Source: Roseibium sp. HPY-6 (GTDB lineage: Bacteria; Pseudomonadota; Alphaproteobacteria; Rhizobiales; Stappiaceae). From it: DNA of 64,000 nucleotides. Location of the stretch: assembly GCF_040530035.1 (NCBI RefSeq), contig NZ_JBEWCD010000003.1:496001-560000 (forward strand), in the 5' to 3' direction. Shown in pieces: positions 1 through 8,411 of this stretch. Below the pieces are notes generated by a model, which saw only the letters and a list, made by a program, of their open reading frames with translations, had not been told where the DNA came from and ran no database searches. Every line of letters begins with the position of its first letter. Positions within the stretch are counted from its first letter, which is position 1. The position numbers and the translations under genes were made by a program.

Positions 1-72
1 GCAAACATGCGCAATACCACTGCCCATTTGACCTGAGCCAATCACGCCGATTTTTTTGATTTCGACTGCCAT
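1..72 (-). CDS. 3-hydroxyacyl-CoA (3-hydroxybutyryl-CoA) dehydrogenase, N-terminal fragment
   Basis: Only the first 24 codons are in the window; the gene runs off the left edge. The peptide starts MAVEIKKIGVIGSGQMGSG and carries the Rossmann NAD-binding GxGxMG motif of 3-hydroxyacyl-CoA dehydrogenases. The family oxidises 3-hydroxyacyl-CoA with NAD in fatty acid or polyhydroxybutyrate metabolism. The start lies 137 bases after the etfA stop on the same strand. An etfB-etfA-hbd order is common in alphaproteobacteria and fits electron delivery from acyl-CoA oxidation. The family is clear from the motif and neighbours, but the exact substrate cannot be read from this fragment. Confidence 0.8.
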   Translation of the reverse strand, partial: MAVEIKKIGVIGSGQMGSGIAHVC

Positions 73-209
73 CCTGAACTTCCGTATATGAGACACATCC
101 CGGCGGACCGGGTCGCGGCTATTTTTGGCAAGTCTTGAGCCGAACAGCAAGAACCCCGGAGCGAAAACTCGCATTCACCCCGGGGTTCGTGATCAATTTG
201 CCGCAGGTG

Positions 210-1142
210 TTACTCTACGGCAGCCTTCAAATCAGGCAAAACGTCGAAAAGATCGGCAACAAGACCGTAATCCGCCACCTGGAAAATCGGCGCTTCCTCG
301 TCCTTGTTGATCGCCACGATCACCTTGGAATCCTTCATGCCCGCTAGGTGCTGAATTGCACCTGAAATGCCGCAGGCAATGTAAAGATCAGGCGCGACGA
401 CCTTGCCCGTCTGCCCGACCTGCCAGTCGTTCGGAGCGTAGCCCGCATCGACGGCAGCACGGGATGCGCCGACCGCTGCGCCAAGCGCGTCGGCAACCGG
501 CATGATCACTTCCTGGAACTTTTCTTCCGAACCAAGTGCACGGCCGCCGGAAATGATGATCTTCGCCGACGTGAGTTCCGGACGATCAGATTTCGAGAGC
601 TCTTCACCGATGAATTCCGAAAGACCTGATCCGTCATTGCCTGCAAGGGTTTCGATGGCGGCGGAACCGCCCTCTTCTGCTGCCGCAAAGGTCGAGGTGC
701 GGACCGTTATGACTTTCTTCGGGTCGCCTGACTTGACCGTCTGGATCGCGTTCCCGGCATAAATCGGACGCTCGAAGGTTTCCGCATCGATCACGGCTGT
801 GATGTCTGAAATCTGCATCACGTCGAGAAGGGCCGCGACCCGGGGCAGCGTGTTCTTGCCGTTTGCCGTTGCCGGCGCGACGATTGCGTCATAGTCACCG
901 GCCATGCCAACAATCAGGTCGGCGGTCGGCTCGGCGAGCTGATGCTCAAGCGCATCGCTCTCGGCGATCAGAACCTTCGCGACGCCTGTCAGCTTGGCGG
1001 CCTCTTCAGCAACGCCCTGAACGCCTTTACCTGCGACAAGTACGTGAACGTCGGATCCGAGCGCAACAGCGGCGGTCAGGGCTTTAGCGGTTGCGTCATT
1101 CAATGCGCCGCCGGCATGCTCAGCCACAAGAAGTGTTGTCAT
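210..1142 (-). CDS. etfA: Electron transfer flavoprotein alpha subunit
   Basis: 310 residues, the usual length for the alpha subunit. The C-terminal FAD domain carries GGRALGS at about residues 199-205 and ends in the family pattern CGISGAIQHLAGM followed by INKDEEAPIFQVADYG. With EtfB it forms a soluble heterodimer that takes electrons from acyl-CoA and other dehydrogenases and passes them to ETF-ubiquinone oxidoreductase. An AGGAAG ribosome site lies just before the ATG. The gene follows etfB by 24 bases, so the two are co-transcribed. Confidence 0.97.
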   Translation of the reverse strand: MTTLLVAEHAGGALNDATAKALTAAVALGSDVHVLVAGKGVQGVAEEAAKLTGVAKVLIAESDALEHQLAEPTADLIVGMAGDYDAIVAPATANGKNTLPRVAALLDVMQISDITAVIDAETFERPIYAGNAIQTVKSGDPKKVITVRTSTFAAAEEGGSAAIETLAGNDGSGLSEFIGEELSKSDRPELTSAKIIISGGRALGSEEKFQEVIMPVADALGAAVGASRAAVDAGYAPNDWQVGQTGKVVAPDLYIACGISGAIQHLAGMKDSKVIVAINKDEEAPIFQVADYGLVADLFDVLPDLKAAVE

Positions 1143-1166
1143 TTTTTCTTCCTCATGCGACGGGCC

Positions 1167-1916
1167 TTAAAGGACACCGGCCTCGTTTTTGAGTTTCTCG
1201 ACCAATTCGCCAATCGACCCGACTTTGATCCCCGCTTCGCGTGCCGGTGGTTCAGTCGTCGTGACAACCGTAAGCCGCGGTGCGATGTCGACGCCGTAAT
1301 CTTCCGGCGTTTTCTCATCGATCGGCTTTTTCTTGGCCTTCATGATATTGGGCAAGGACGCATAGCGCGGCTCGTTGAGGCGCAGGTCGGTGGTCACGAT
1401 CGCCGGGAGTTTCAGCTTCACCGTTTGCAGACCGCCGTCAACTTCACGGGTCACGTCAGCCGTGCCTTCGCCGAGATCGATATTGGAAGCGAATGTTCCC
1501 TGGCTCCAGCCCAGAAGTGCGGATAGCATCTGTCCGGTCTGGTTGCAGTCGTCGTCAATTGCCTGCTTGCCCACAATGACCAGGCTTGGCTCTTCCGCAT
1601 CTACGATCGCCTTGAGGATCTTTGCGACAGCCAATGGCTCAGTCGTCTCATCGGTTTTTACGAGAATGCCGCGATCCGCGCCCATTGCCAGACCGGTCCG
1701 AAGGGTTTCAGTCGCCTGCTGCGGTCCGACTGAGACGACGATGACTTCACTCGCCTTGCCCGCCTCTTTGAGTCGCAGGGCTTCTTCCACGGAAATTTCG
1801 TCGAACGGATTCATCGACATCTTGACGTTGGCAAGATCGACGCCTGAACCGTCTGCCTTGACGCGGACTTTCACATTGTAGTCGATGACCCGTTTAACGG
1901 GCACAAGGATCTTCAT
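1167..1916 (-). CDS. etfB: Electron transfer flavoprotein beta subunit
   Basis: 249 residues starting [20 protein letters not shown], the typical beta-subunit N-terminus. The AMP-binding domain is recognisable from [12 protein letters not shown] and the central [23 protein letters not shown] segment. It pairs with EtfA. First gene of the etfBA(-hbd) unit. The roughly 275 bases upstream (1917-2191) hold no gene and presumably carry its promoter, though no core promoter stands out. The nearest AG-rich ribosome site sits rather far from the ATG. Confidence 0.97.
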   Translation of the reverse strand: MKILVPVKRVIDYNVKVRVKADGSGVDLANVKMSMNPFDEISVEEALRLKEAGKASEVIVVSVGPQQATETLRTGLAMGADRGILVKTDETTEPLAVAKILKAIVDAEEPSLVIVGKQAIDDDCNQTGQMLSALLGWSQGTFASNIDLGEGTADVTREVDGGLQTVKLKLPAIVTTDLRLNEPRYASLPNIMKAKKKPIDEKTPEDYGVDIAPRLTVVTTTEPPAREAGIKVGSIGELVEKLKNEAGVL

Positions 1917-2142
1917 TTGGTCTCAACCTCTTCCTGGGCGGTTTACACCGCACCGCATTACCTGGTGCGTCCGCTGCTGCGACCTTTGGTCACAAACGGC
2001 GGAAACTAGCCAATCGTGGCGCATGGCGCGGGACGGTACTTACCTGCAGGGCAGCTGTCAATTACGCTATGGGGCGCAACGCAAGAAATTGCCGGACACG
2101 GAAAAACATGCGTCGTAATGATGATAATCCAAGGCGTTTTGG

Positions 2143-2167
2143 GACGGTGGACAGGCAGTCCACCGTC
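2143..2167 (-). terminator. Perfect 10-bp hairpin downstream of the anti-sigma gene
   Basis: GACGGTGGAC and GTCCACCGTC pair perfectly around a five-base loop, 25 bases beyond the stop codon of the anti-sigma gene. No T-run follows on the minus strand, so it may be a 3' stabilising hairpin or a Rho-dependent end rather than a classic intrinsic terminator. Confidence 0.5.
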
Positions 2168-2191
2168 ATGCGGGAACCGACAGAAACCGGG

Positions 2192-2896
2192 TCAGATGCC
2201 AGCCTCATCGGTACGCGGAGAGAATTTGTCCGAAACAGGCTCGGCAAACACAGTTGTCCAGGTGCCGTTTTCGTCTCTGCAAGCAGTCCCTTGAATGGTC
2301 AGATCAAGACCGCCGAATGTCGTTTGGCGTACATACTCACGGCACCAGTGTCCACTCTTGCTTTTGTAGGTCTTGATTGGGGTGAGGACATCTGTCCAGG
2401 CGCCTTCCTGCCCGATATAGACCGGCTCGCCGCTGACCCGCGTTTCAAGTGCCTCCTGGACAGTCTGCGCAAGCAGGATCCGTTCCGTTTCCATGTGCGC
2501 TGCCAGAGATGCGACCGCATTATCCATGCGTGATTGCATCCAGAATGCAGTAAACAGAAACGTGCACGCCACCATCACGACGCTTGCTGCGATCTGTACC
2601 ATCGGACTTGACCAGAATGGTTGAGACCGTGGAAGCGGAACCACGTCGCGTTTTTCGAATTCCTGATCGATGATATCGCGGAAACGCGCCATGCTCGCTT
2701 CCGGAACATCGGCCGGTATCGCGCTTTGCAAAAGCGCATTGTCTTCTGCCAGAGCGCGCATGAGGCCCGCGCCTCCGTCCGATCCGTCAATTTCCTTCTG
2801 CAGGTCACCGCGCTCCTCAGAGCTCGCTTCCCCGTCAAGGATCTTGCCGATACTTTCCGCCAACACTACCTGTTCGCGCTTTTCGTGAAACGTCAT
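2192..2896 (-). CDS. Membrane anti-sigma factor with a 17-kDa-surface-antigen-like C-terminal domain
   Basis: 234 residues. The N-terminal 75 or so residues (ILDGEASSEERGDLQKEI and following) resemble the cytoplasmic sigma-binding part of anti-sigma factors. One transmembrane segment lies near residues 100-120 (MVQIAASVVMVACTFLFTAF), then an outer part with a helical linker. The last 60 residues hold a domain with TPIKTYK, WCREY and GTACR...TW, the pattern of the Rickettsia 17 kDa surface antigen family. The start overlaps the sigma factor stop as ATGA, so the two are translationally coupled. The role as repressor of the upstream sigma factor is inferred from position and layout. The lipoprotein-like gene at 4125 carries the same C-terminal domain. 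Confidence 0.8.
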   Translation of the reverse strand: MTFHEKREQVVLAESIGKILDGEASSEERGDLQKEIDGSDGGAGLMRALAEDNALLQSAIPADVPEASMARFRDIIDQEFEKRDVVPLPRSQPFWSSPMVQIAASVVMVACTFLFTAFWMQSRMDNAVASLAAHMETERILLAQTVQEALETRVSGEPVYIGQEGAWTDVLTPIKTYKSKSGHWCREYVRQTTFGGLDLTIQGTACRDENGTWTTVFAEPVSDKFSPRTDEAGI

Positions 2897-3435
2897 GACA
2901 CACCTCCTGGCATGCTGCGTAATGTAACCCCGGTCGAAGCGTTGTTCGCTTCAAGAAATTCTCTCAGTTTCAGGCGGGCCCTGGCCAAACGGCTGGTCAC
3001 CGTCCCGATCGGAACGCCCAATTCTGCGGCAACATCCTTATAACTTTGCCCCTCAATAGCGATTTTCAGCAGAACCTCACGATTGTCCTCCTCAAGCTGC
3101 CCTATGAAAGACTGAACTTTCTGCAACTCGAGACTGCTGGCAGCCGCCTTTGCGCCGTCATAACTTTCTTCAAAATCCATCATTGCCAAGTCAAACAAAC
3201 GGGCCCGATTGGCGCCGTCCCTCACAGAATTAAAATAAAGATTCTGCAGGATACGAAACATCCAACTGTCGAGACGGGTTGCAGGATCGAACTGGTCCAA
3301 TGACCGGATCGCACGCTCGCACGTCGTCTGCACCAAATCATCCGCCTGATCCGGATTTCGGCACAATCTAAGCGCAAAACTCCTCAACTTCGGGAGCAAA
3401 CGGATCATCTCCGTTTTCAGTGCTTCATCAGACAA
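2893..3435 (-). CDS. ECF-type RNA polymerase sigma factor
   Basis: Region 2 is clear (LRLCRNPDQADDLVQTTCERA, then LDSWMFRILQNLYFNSVR). Region 4 is a helix-turn-helix (GQSYKDVAAELGVPIGTVTSRLARAR). The reading frame stays open up to 3588, but the conserved part begins only near the methionine at 3408. I prefer the TTG at 3435, which has GGAG seven bases upstream and gives 180 residues. It directs transcription of a regulon when released by its anti-sigma factor, encoded immediately downstream with a 4-base overlap. Likely targets include the divergent Gly-rich and lipoprotein genes (inference). The start codon is uncertain. Confidence 0.9.
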   Translation of the reverse strand: MSDEALKTEMIRLLPKLRSFALRLCRNPDQADDLVQTTCERAIRSLDQFDPATRLDSWMFRILQNLYFNSVRDGANRARLFDLAMMDFEESYDGAKAAASSLELQKVQSFIGQLEEDNREVLLKIAIEGQSYKDVAAELGVPIGTVTSRLARARLKLREFLEANNASTGVTLRSMPGGVS

Positions 3436-3610
3436 GAAGTTCTCCGCAAAACCGCTCTCAGAGGAACAACACGCAAACTGATCTTTCAATCCCGACTTTT
3501 TTTGATTTATGTTGCGGAAGAAGTGAGAACGCCGCGTGTTGTGTGTGCGAGAGGAATAGTCCACTCCTGTGCGAAGACAAAATAACAAATTGCCGAAAAG
3601 CTGGAAACGA

Positions 3611-4105
3611 ATGAAACACGCTCGTCAGAATTCATTGCAAGACCGCCTCTCTGCGATGTTCCGCGTTCTGCCGAGCGTTGCGGCCTCGGCGTTGGTGTTC
3701 TCTTTTGTCTTCTTTAGCCCCTTGTTTGACATGAAAGACACCATCGCCGCGGCTGCGCAATCCGGAGATGGTGGTGGTGGCAGCTCCGGCGGCGGAAAAG
3801 GCGGAGGTGGCTCCGGTGGGGGATCAGGAGGCGGTTCAGGTGGTGGTTCAGGCGGAGGTAACGCAGGTGGCGGCTCCGGTGGGGGCGGTGAAAGCTCTGC
3901 TGACGAAAGGCGCAAAGAGGCGCAAAGACAGGCTCAATCAAATTCCGGTGGAAATTCAAAACAATCTGCCTCAGAAAAGTCTAGATCTGACGGTCTGGTA
4001 GATCGTATCTTTGGGGGCCCCCAGTTCAGGGGCGACAGTGAGCCTTCCGGCGGTGCTTTATCCAGAAGCCAAGAAAGGGAGGCTATTCAGAACGGCTGGC
4101 GTTAG
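3611..4105 (+). CDS. Gly/Ser-rich secreted or anchored protein of unknown function
   Basis: 164 residues from the ATG at 3611; a GTG at 3569 would add 14. A hydrophobic signal or anchor segment (about residues 20-38, VAASALVFSFVFFSPLF) precedes a Gly/Ser tract of about 45 residues made of GGGSGG units. A charged, Gln-rich stretch follows, with a C-terminal tail of the form LSRSQEREAIQNGW. No catalytic motif is seen. It is transcribed away from the ECF sigma factor and followed after 19 bases by a lipoprotein-like gene, so it is a candidate target of that sigma factor. The function is unknown. The antisense frame over the repeat is a Pro-rich shadow. Confidence 0.7.
   Translation: MKHARQNSLQDRLSAMFRVLPSVAASALVFSFVFFSPLFDMKDTIAAAAQSGDGGGGSSGGGKGGGGSGGGSGGGSGGGSGGGNAGGGSGGGGESSADERRKEAQRQAQSNSGGNSKQSASEKSRSDGLVDRIFGGPQFRGDSEPSGGALSRSQEREAIQNGWR
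3766..3896 (+). repeat. Low-complexity Gly/Ser codon repeat
   Basis: GGN and TCN/AGN codons alternate to encode repeated GGGS and GGGSGG units inside the Gly-rich protein. Such tracts can vary in copy number between strains. Confidence 0.85.
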
Positions 4106-4124
4106 ATCCAAGAGGCGGGATCAA

Positions 4125-4514
4125 TTGCGAAATAATGGTAATTTGCTCCCGGCAAGGGTCGTGCTTGCGGTAGCGTGTTTGGCGGCAACACCTTCTTGTA
4201 CAATGATCTCCGCTCAGGAGAAAACAGAGCCGCTTGTCCCAACCGTCTCGACCACGTTGCAGACGTCTGACAAAACAATCGCCAATGAAAAGCTTCAAAC
4301 CGCGCTTGAAAAGTCTCTTTCAGGCGAAGCGACACGCTGGCAAAATCCTCAAAGCGGTGTCAAAGGTTCGGTAACTCCCCTTAAAACCTGGAAGACATCG
4401 GAAGGAACCTATTGCCGTTCCTACACGGAACGCATTGTGCTCGCGTCCGGAAAGTCCCTGAACCGCGAAGGCGTGGCCTGCCGCACCGGAAATGCGGTCT
4501 GGAAATCCGCCTGA
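4125..4514 (+). CDS. Lipoprotein-like exported protein with 17-kDa-surface-antigen domain
   Basis: I chose the TTG start at 4125 because AGGCGG lies six bases upstream and it places a signal peptide (LPARVVLAVACLAATPSC) at the N-terminus; the product is 129 residues. The frame opens earlier, at 4011, but that overlaps the preceding gene. The C-terminal half has TPLKTWK, YCRSY and GVACR...VW, matching residue for residue the pattern in the C-terminus of the anti-sigma factor at 2192. The family includes rickettsial 17 kDa outer-membrane antigens. The lipobox is imperfect, so lipidation is uncertain. It converges with the rhomboid gene five bases away. Confidence 0.75.
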   Translation: MRNNGNLLPARVVLAVACLAATPSCTMISAQEKTEPLVPTVSTTLQTSDKTIANEKLQTALEKSLSGEATRWQNPQSGVKGSVTPLKTWKTSEGTYCRSYTERIVLASGKSLNREGVACRTGNAVWKSA

Positions 4515-4519
4515 CTTCC

Positions 4520-5212
4520 CTAGCCAAGGTCTCTGTCAAACAGCGGCACACCTTTGCGCCTGAAAAACAGAACCAGAATCGCCCCGGCAGCCAGGCCGCC
4601 GACATGGGCGATCCAGGCAACCTGACTCTCCGGAAAAGCAAAAGCGTTGTAGATCTGATAAAGAACCCAGGCGCCGAGCAACCATTGAGCGCTCAGGCGT
4701 AGGGGTATTCGTCCCAGGGCCAAAACCCAGACCTTCACCTTGGGATGAAGCATTAGGTAGGCCGCAACCACGCCCGAAACGGCACCAGAGGCACCAATCA
4801 GCGGCATATCCGAATCCAGATCGAGGAGCGCATAGGCCAATCCAGAGACGATCGCACAAATAATGTAGAAAGCGAGGTAGCGGCTATGCCCCATCGCGTC
4901 TTCAACATTGTCGCCAAACACCCATAAAAACAGCATGTTGCCAATCAGATGCATGAAATTGCCATGCAGAAAGGCATAAGTGACCAAGGACATCCAGTCC
5001 GGCAGAACCTGAAACTGCGGCGCGAGGTCACGGATATCGAACAGGACAACCGGAATCAGCCCGTGTGAAATCGACGACGCGTTGACCGTCTGGTAATTGC
5101 CCGCATCCTGAAGAACAAGAAAGACAATCACGTTCACCGCGATGATTGCCAGGTTCACATAAGGACGCGGAACATGGTCCAGCTGATTTTGATCGTGAAG
5201 CGGAATGAACAT
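4520..5212 (-). CDS. Rhomboid-family intramembrane serine protease
   Basis: 230 residues with six or so membrane segments. The oxyanion-helix motif HGNFMHLIGN is at 83-92. The nucleophile Ser142 is in GASG (140-143) and the partner His203 in AHVGG. Rhomboids cleave single-pass membrane proteins within or near the membrane; the substrate here is unknown. The gene lies 35 bases after the cobalamin adenosyltransferase gene on the same strand and is probably co-transcribed with it. Confidence 0.93.
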   Translation of the reverse strand: MFIPLHDQNQLDHVPRPYVNLAIIAVNVIVFLVLQDAGNYQTVNASSISHGLIPVVLFDIRDLAPQFQVLPDWMSLVTYAFLHGNFMHLIGNMLFLWVFGDNVEDAMGHSRYLAFYIICAIVSGLAYALLDLDSDMPLIGASGAVSGVVAAYLMLHPKVKVWVLALGRIPLRLSAQWLLGAWVLYQIYNAFAFPESQVAWIAHVGGLAAGAILVLFFRRKGVPLFDRDLG

Positions 5213-5247
5213 GCCGCTGTTAAGCTCCCGCGGACATCAACATCGAC

Positions 5248-5823
5248 CTACCGATTCTTGCCAGGGACCCAGAGAACGTCTTTCTCACCCTTGTCATTCA
5301 GGTAACGCGAGGCCACGAAGAAGTAGTCCGAAAGGCGGTTCATGTAGCGTACAGCTGCCGGATTGATGTTTTCCACAGAAGAAAGTTCGACCATCAATCG
5401 CTCGGCGCGGCGCGAAACCGTCCGGGCAAGATGAAGATAGGTGGACGCGGCACTTCCCCCCGGTAAAACAAAGGATCTGAGCGGAGAAAGATCGGAATTC
5501 AGATCATCAATGGCTGCCTCGATCGCAGTCACCTGGCTGTCAGTGATGCGAAGCGGTTCATAGCCAAGATCCTGATCCGTCTCCGGGGTCGCCAGATCAG
5601 CACCGAGATCAAAAAGATCGTTTTGAATGCGATTGAGCACACTGTCGATACCAGTTTCAGATTCGGCGACGTGAAGCCTCACCAGACCAACCACGGCGTT
5701 GGTTTCATCGACTGTTCCATACGCCTCTATCCGAAGATCGTTTTTCGGGCGCCGTTCCCCGGTTCCCAGAGCGGTCGTGCCATCATCACCGGTCTTTGTA
5801 TAAATCTTGTTCAGAACAACCAT
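5248..5823 (-). CDS. ATP:cob(I)alamin adenosyltransferase, PduO type
   Basis: 191 residues. The N-terminal signature YTKTGDDGTTALGTGERRPK and the EAYGTVDETNA segment are those of PduO/MMAB-type adenosyltransferases. The C-terminal RTVSRRAERLM and NRLSDYFFVASRY complete the active site. It transfers the adenosyl group of ATP to cob(I)alamin, making coenzyme B12. It lies between a HIG1-type gene and a rhomboid gene in one unit. No cobalamin riboswitch was seen upstream. Confidence 0.95.
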   Translation of the reverse strand: MVVLNKIYTKTGDDGTTALGTGERRPKNDLRIEAYGTVDETNAVVGLVRLHVAESETGIDSVLNRIQNDLFDLGADLATPETDQDLGYEPLRITDSQVTAIEAAIDDLNSDLSPLRSFVLPGGSAASTYLHLARTVSRRAERLMVELSSVENINPAAVRYMNRLSDYFFVASRYLNDKGEKDVLWVPGKNR

Positions 5824-5856
5824 TACGTCCCATTCCCTCGCGTCTGCGCTGTCGTT

Positions 5857-6054
5857 TCAGTGGCCCGAACCGAAAAAGTAGAGCCCGCCCATGACAAGGA
5901 CAACAACAAGAAACTGTAATCCCACCCGCCAGCGCATCAGCATTTGCGATCGGTTTGCAGGGCCGTTTCTGAACATGTTCCAGATACCGAGCAACAGTAC
6001 GATCGCGACGGCGGCCATGCCGATTGGAATAAGAATATTGAAGAATTCCGCCAT
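5857..6054 (-). CDS. Small HIG1-type twin-transmembrane protein
   Basis: 65 residues with two membrane helices (about 8-25 and 46-62) joined by a short loop containing NRSQMLMRWRVGLQ. This matches the HIG1 (hypoxia-induced gene 1) domain, whose loop carries a conserved RWR-type pattern. Family members in mitochondria and alphaproteobacteria associate with cytochrome oxidase. It is followed after 33 bases by the cobalamin adenosyltransferase gene on the same strand. Confidence 0.85.
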   Translation of the reverse strand: MAEFFNILIPIGMAAVAIVLLLGIWNMFRNGPANRSQMLMRWRVGLQFLVVVLVMGGLYFFGSGH

Positions 6055-6100
6055 TTCGTTTCCTTACCGAGCCACTCAAATAAGTGCCTTTTGCCCTTTG

Positions 6101-6973
6101 TTATTCTTCCGCATCCGCGGCCCTGATACAGACTGTGTCGAGAAGTCCCGTTGGAAGCATGCGCTTGGCGACCGCCATCAAAGTCGTTGGGACCGTCACA
6201 TGATATCGCGCTTTTGGCCGTTTGGCTTCGACAGCATGGATGAGCCGTTTGACGACGGCGCTGGCCGGCAGCTTGAAAGGACCCGGTTCTCCGGATTCCA
6301 TGCGCACGCGCCGTTTTTTGTAAGTCTCCGCAAAAACGGAGGAATTTAGCCCCTTTTCACCAATCCAGCGGTCGAAATTGGCAAGCGTATTCTCCGTAAA
6401 CCGGGTGTCTATCGGGCCCGGTTCAATCAGCGAGACATGCAGTCCGCTGCCCTTCAATTCCTGCCGCAACGTGTCCGTATACGCCTCGACCGCGAATTTG
6501 GATGCTGTATAAGCCCCACGGAATTTGAGCGCAACAATACCCAGTACCGAAGAACATTGAACAATGCGTCCGGCACGATTCGCGCGCATTGACGGGATGA
6601 TCTGGCGCGTCAGATCGTGCCAGCCGATAAAGTTGGCCTCGAACAAGGCTCTCATTGCATCGGTTGGTATGTCTTCGAGAGCTCCAGGCACCGCATAGGC
6701 CCCGTTGTTGAACACTGCATCCAGTCTGCCCTCCGTAAGGCTCAGCACAGCATCGACAGTCGCCCGGATACTCGCAGGATCCTCATAATCAAGCCGAAGC
6801 GCCTCGAAGCCCTGAGCCGCTAGCCTGTCTATATCTTCCTGTTTTCTCGCCGTCGGAAAAACCCGCCAATTGCGTCCGCGTAGAATATGTGCCGCCTCAG
6901 CGCCAATGCCCGATGAGCATCCTGTAATCAGAATGGAGCGGGGCGCAGTATAACCCTCTGGCAAATCATTCAT
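6101..6973 (-). CDS. Short-chain dehydrogenase/reductase (SDR family)
   Basis: 290 residues. The NAD(P)-binding TGCSSGIG motif is at 17-24, NNGAYA at about 89-94, Ser141/142, and the catalytic Tyr155-Lys159 pair in YTASK. This is a classical SDR oxidoreductase; the substrate cannot be told from sequence. Same strand as the HIG1 unit downstream and the UbiH-type gene upstream, with gaps of 46 and 68 bases. Confidence 0.9.
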   Translation of the reverse strand: MNDLPEGYTAPRSILITGCSSGIGAEAAHILRGRNWRVFPTARKQEDIDRLAAQGFEALRLDYEDPASIRATVDAVLSLTEGRLDAVFNNGAYAVPGALEDIPTDAMRALFEANFIGWHDLTRQIIPSMRANRAGRIVQCSSVLGIVALKFRGAYTASKFAVEAYTDTLRQELKGSGLHVSLIEPGPIDTRFTENTLANFDRWIGEKGLNSSVFAETYKKRRVRMESGEPGPFKLPASAVVKRLIHAVEAKRPKARYHVTVPTTLMAVAKRMLPTGLLDTVCIRAADAEE

Positions 6974-7041
6974 TCAGCGCAGATCCAATCGCTTAAAAAC
7001 CAAAACGGGCGGCATGGCCGCCGCTGGCAATTCAAGTCCTA

Positions 7042-8253
7042 TCAGATTGGCTCACCGGAAAGCAATTTTGGAACGGGGCCGGCGAAACCGGCAGCTTCCT
7101 TGATGAATTGGTTTTTCAAACGCGGCATTCGGTCAACCAGCCCGAGACCCAGATCCCTGACGGCGCGCAGCATGTCATTGTCGTTTGAAAAGAGGCGGTT
7201 CAATACGTCCGTCACCACGCCCATCTGGAATGTGTCGAACCTCCGCCAGCGCTGATATCTCTCAAGAACATCGAAACCGCCGATATCCTGGCCGAGGCGG
7301 CGCGCGTCGACCAGAACTTCCGCCAGTGCCGCAACATCCTTGAAGCCCAGATTGAGGCCCTGACCCGCAATCGGGTGAATTCCGTGGGCGGCGTCTCCGA
7401 TCAGCGCAAATCGCGGCTTCACGAAATCGCGTGCGAGTTTCAATCCGAGCGGATAGGCGCGTCTCGGACCCTCGACCGCCAATTTGCCGAGGTGGTGCCC
7501 GAAGCGCCGTTCCAGCTCAAGTTCGAAGGTGAATTCGTCGGAACGCACCAGCCGCTCCGCGTCTGCCGTTTTTTCAGTCCACACGAGCGACGACCGATTG
7601 CCGGGCAGCGGCAGGATAGCGAATGGGCCGGCCGGCAGAAAATGTTCTTCGGCCCGGCCGTTATGCGGCCGCTCATGTTTGACGGTCGTTACGATCCCCG
7701 ACTGGCCGTAGTCCCAGTTCACTGTCCGGATTCCGGCAAGATCGCGCAATTTGGACCGGACACCATCTGCAGCAACCAGCACTCGGCCTTTCAGGGTTGT
7801 GCCGTCCTGAAGTTCAAGCTCGGAATGATCAGCAAGTGTGCGGAAGGTTTCAGCCATTCCAGGCGCAAAGAACGCAACATCCAGTACCCTTGCGGCTTCA
7901 TAAAGTGCAGGCATCATGACGCCGTTCGGCATCATATGCGCGAACGGTTCGCCTTCGGTCGCTTCGCCGTCAAAGGTCAAAAACACCGAGCGCACCGCGT
8001 CCCGCAATTTGCTGTCCGTGACAATCATTTCGTTGATAGGCTGGGCTTCATTCGCAATCTTCTCCCAGATTCCCAACTGGGTCAGCATGCGTGAAGCCGC
8101 GGCAGCTATGGCCGATGCGCGCGGATCCTTGTGCAGCTGATCCATCGGTTTCGGATCGATAACCGCACACTTGAGACCGGGATCGCCCTGCTTCAACGCA
8201 ACCGCCAGCGAGAGCCCGACATAACCGCCTCCGGCTATCAGGAGGTCGTACAT
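7042..8253 (-). CDS. UbiH/UbiF/COQ6-type FAD-dependent hydroxylase
   Basis: 403 residues from the ATG at 8253. The FAD-binding GGGYVG is within the first 15 residues. The second FAD motif LIGDAAHGIHPIAGQGLNLG marks the ubiquinone-biosynthesis hydroxylase family. It hydroxylates the aromatic ring of ubiquinone precursors; the ring position is not decidable here. The frame is open to 8409. A GTG at 8280 also has a good ribosome site (GGGAG), but the 8253 start leaves room for a promoter shared with the divergent tesB gene. Confidence 0.92.
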   Translation of the reverse strand: MYDLLIAGGGYVGLSLAVALKQGDPGLKCAVIDPKPMDQLHKDPRASAIAAAASRMLTQLGIWEKIANEAQPINEMIVTDSKLRDAVRSVFLTFDGEATEGEPFAHMMPNGVMMPALYEAARVLDVAFFAPGMAETFRTLADHSELELQDGTTLKGRVLVAADGVRSKLRDLAGIRTVNWDYGQSGIVTTVKHERPHNGRAEEHFLPAGPFAILPLPGNRSSLVWTEKTADAERLVRSDEFTFELELERRFGHHLGKLAVEGPRRAYPLGLKLARDFVKPRFALIGDAAHGIHPIAGQGLNLGFKDVAALAEVLVDARRLGQDIGGFDVLERYQRWRRFDTFQMGVVTDVLNRLFSNDNDMLRAVRDLGLGLVDRMPRLKNQFIKEAAGFAGPVPKLLSGEPI

Positions 8254-8411
8254 CTCTGCCTTTTCCTTTTTCTTCGTCACAGCAATTCTCCCGGCCTTCA
8301 GCTTCCCCAAAGGCATCTTGACTTTAACGTCATGTCCCGTCCAAGAGTGCGCATCCGTTTCGTTATTTCCAGCAGCGACCCGCGCTGCTTCATGTAGCAG
8401 GGAACACACCG

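Noticed and set aside
3625..3915. Pro-rich reading frame antisense to the Gly-rich gene
   Set aside because: PPPEPP repeats are the reverse reading of Gly/Ser codons; no signal or conserved ends.
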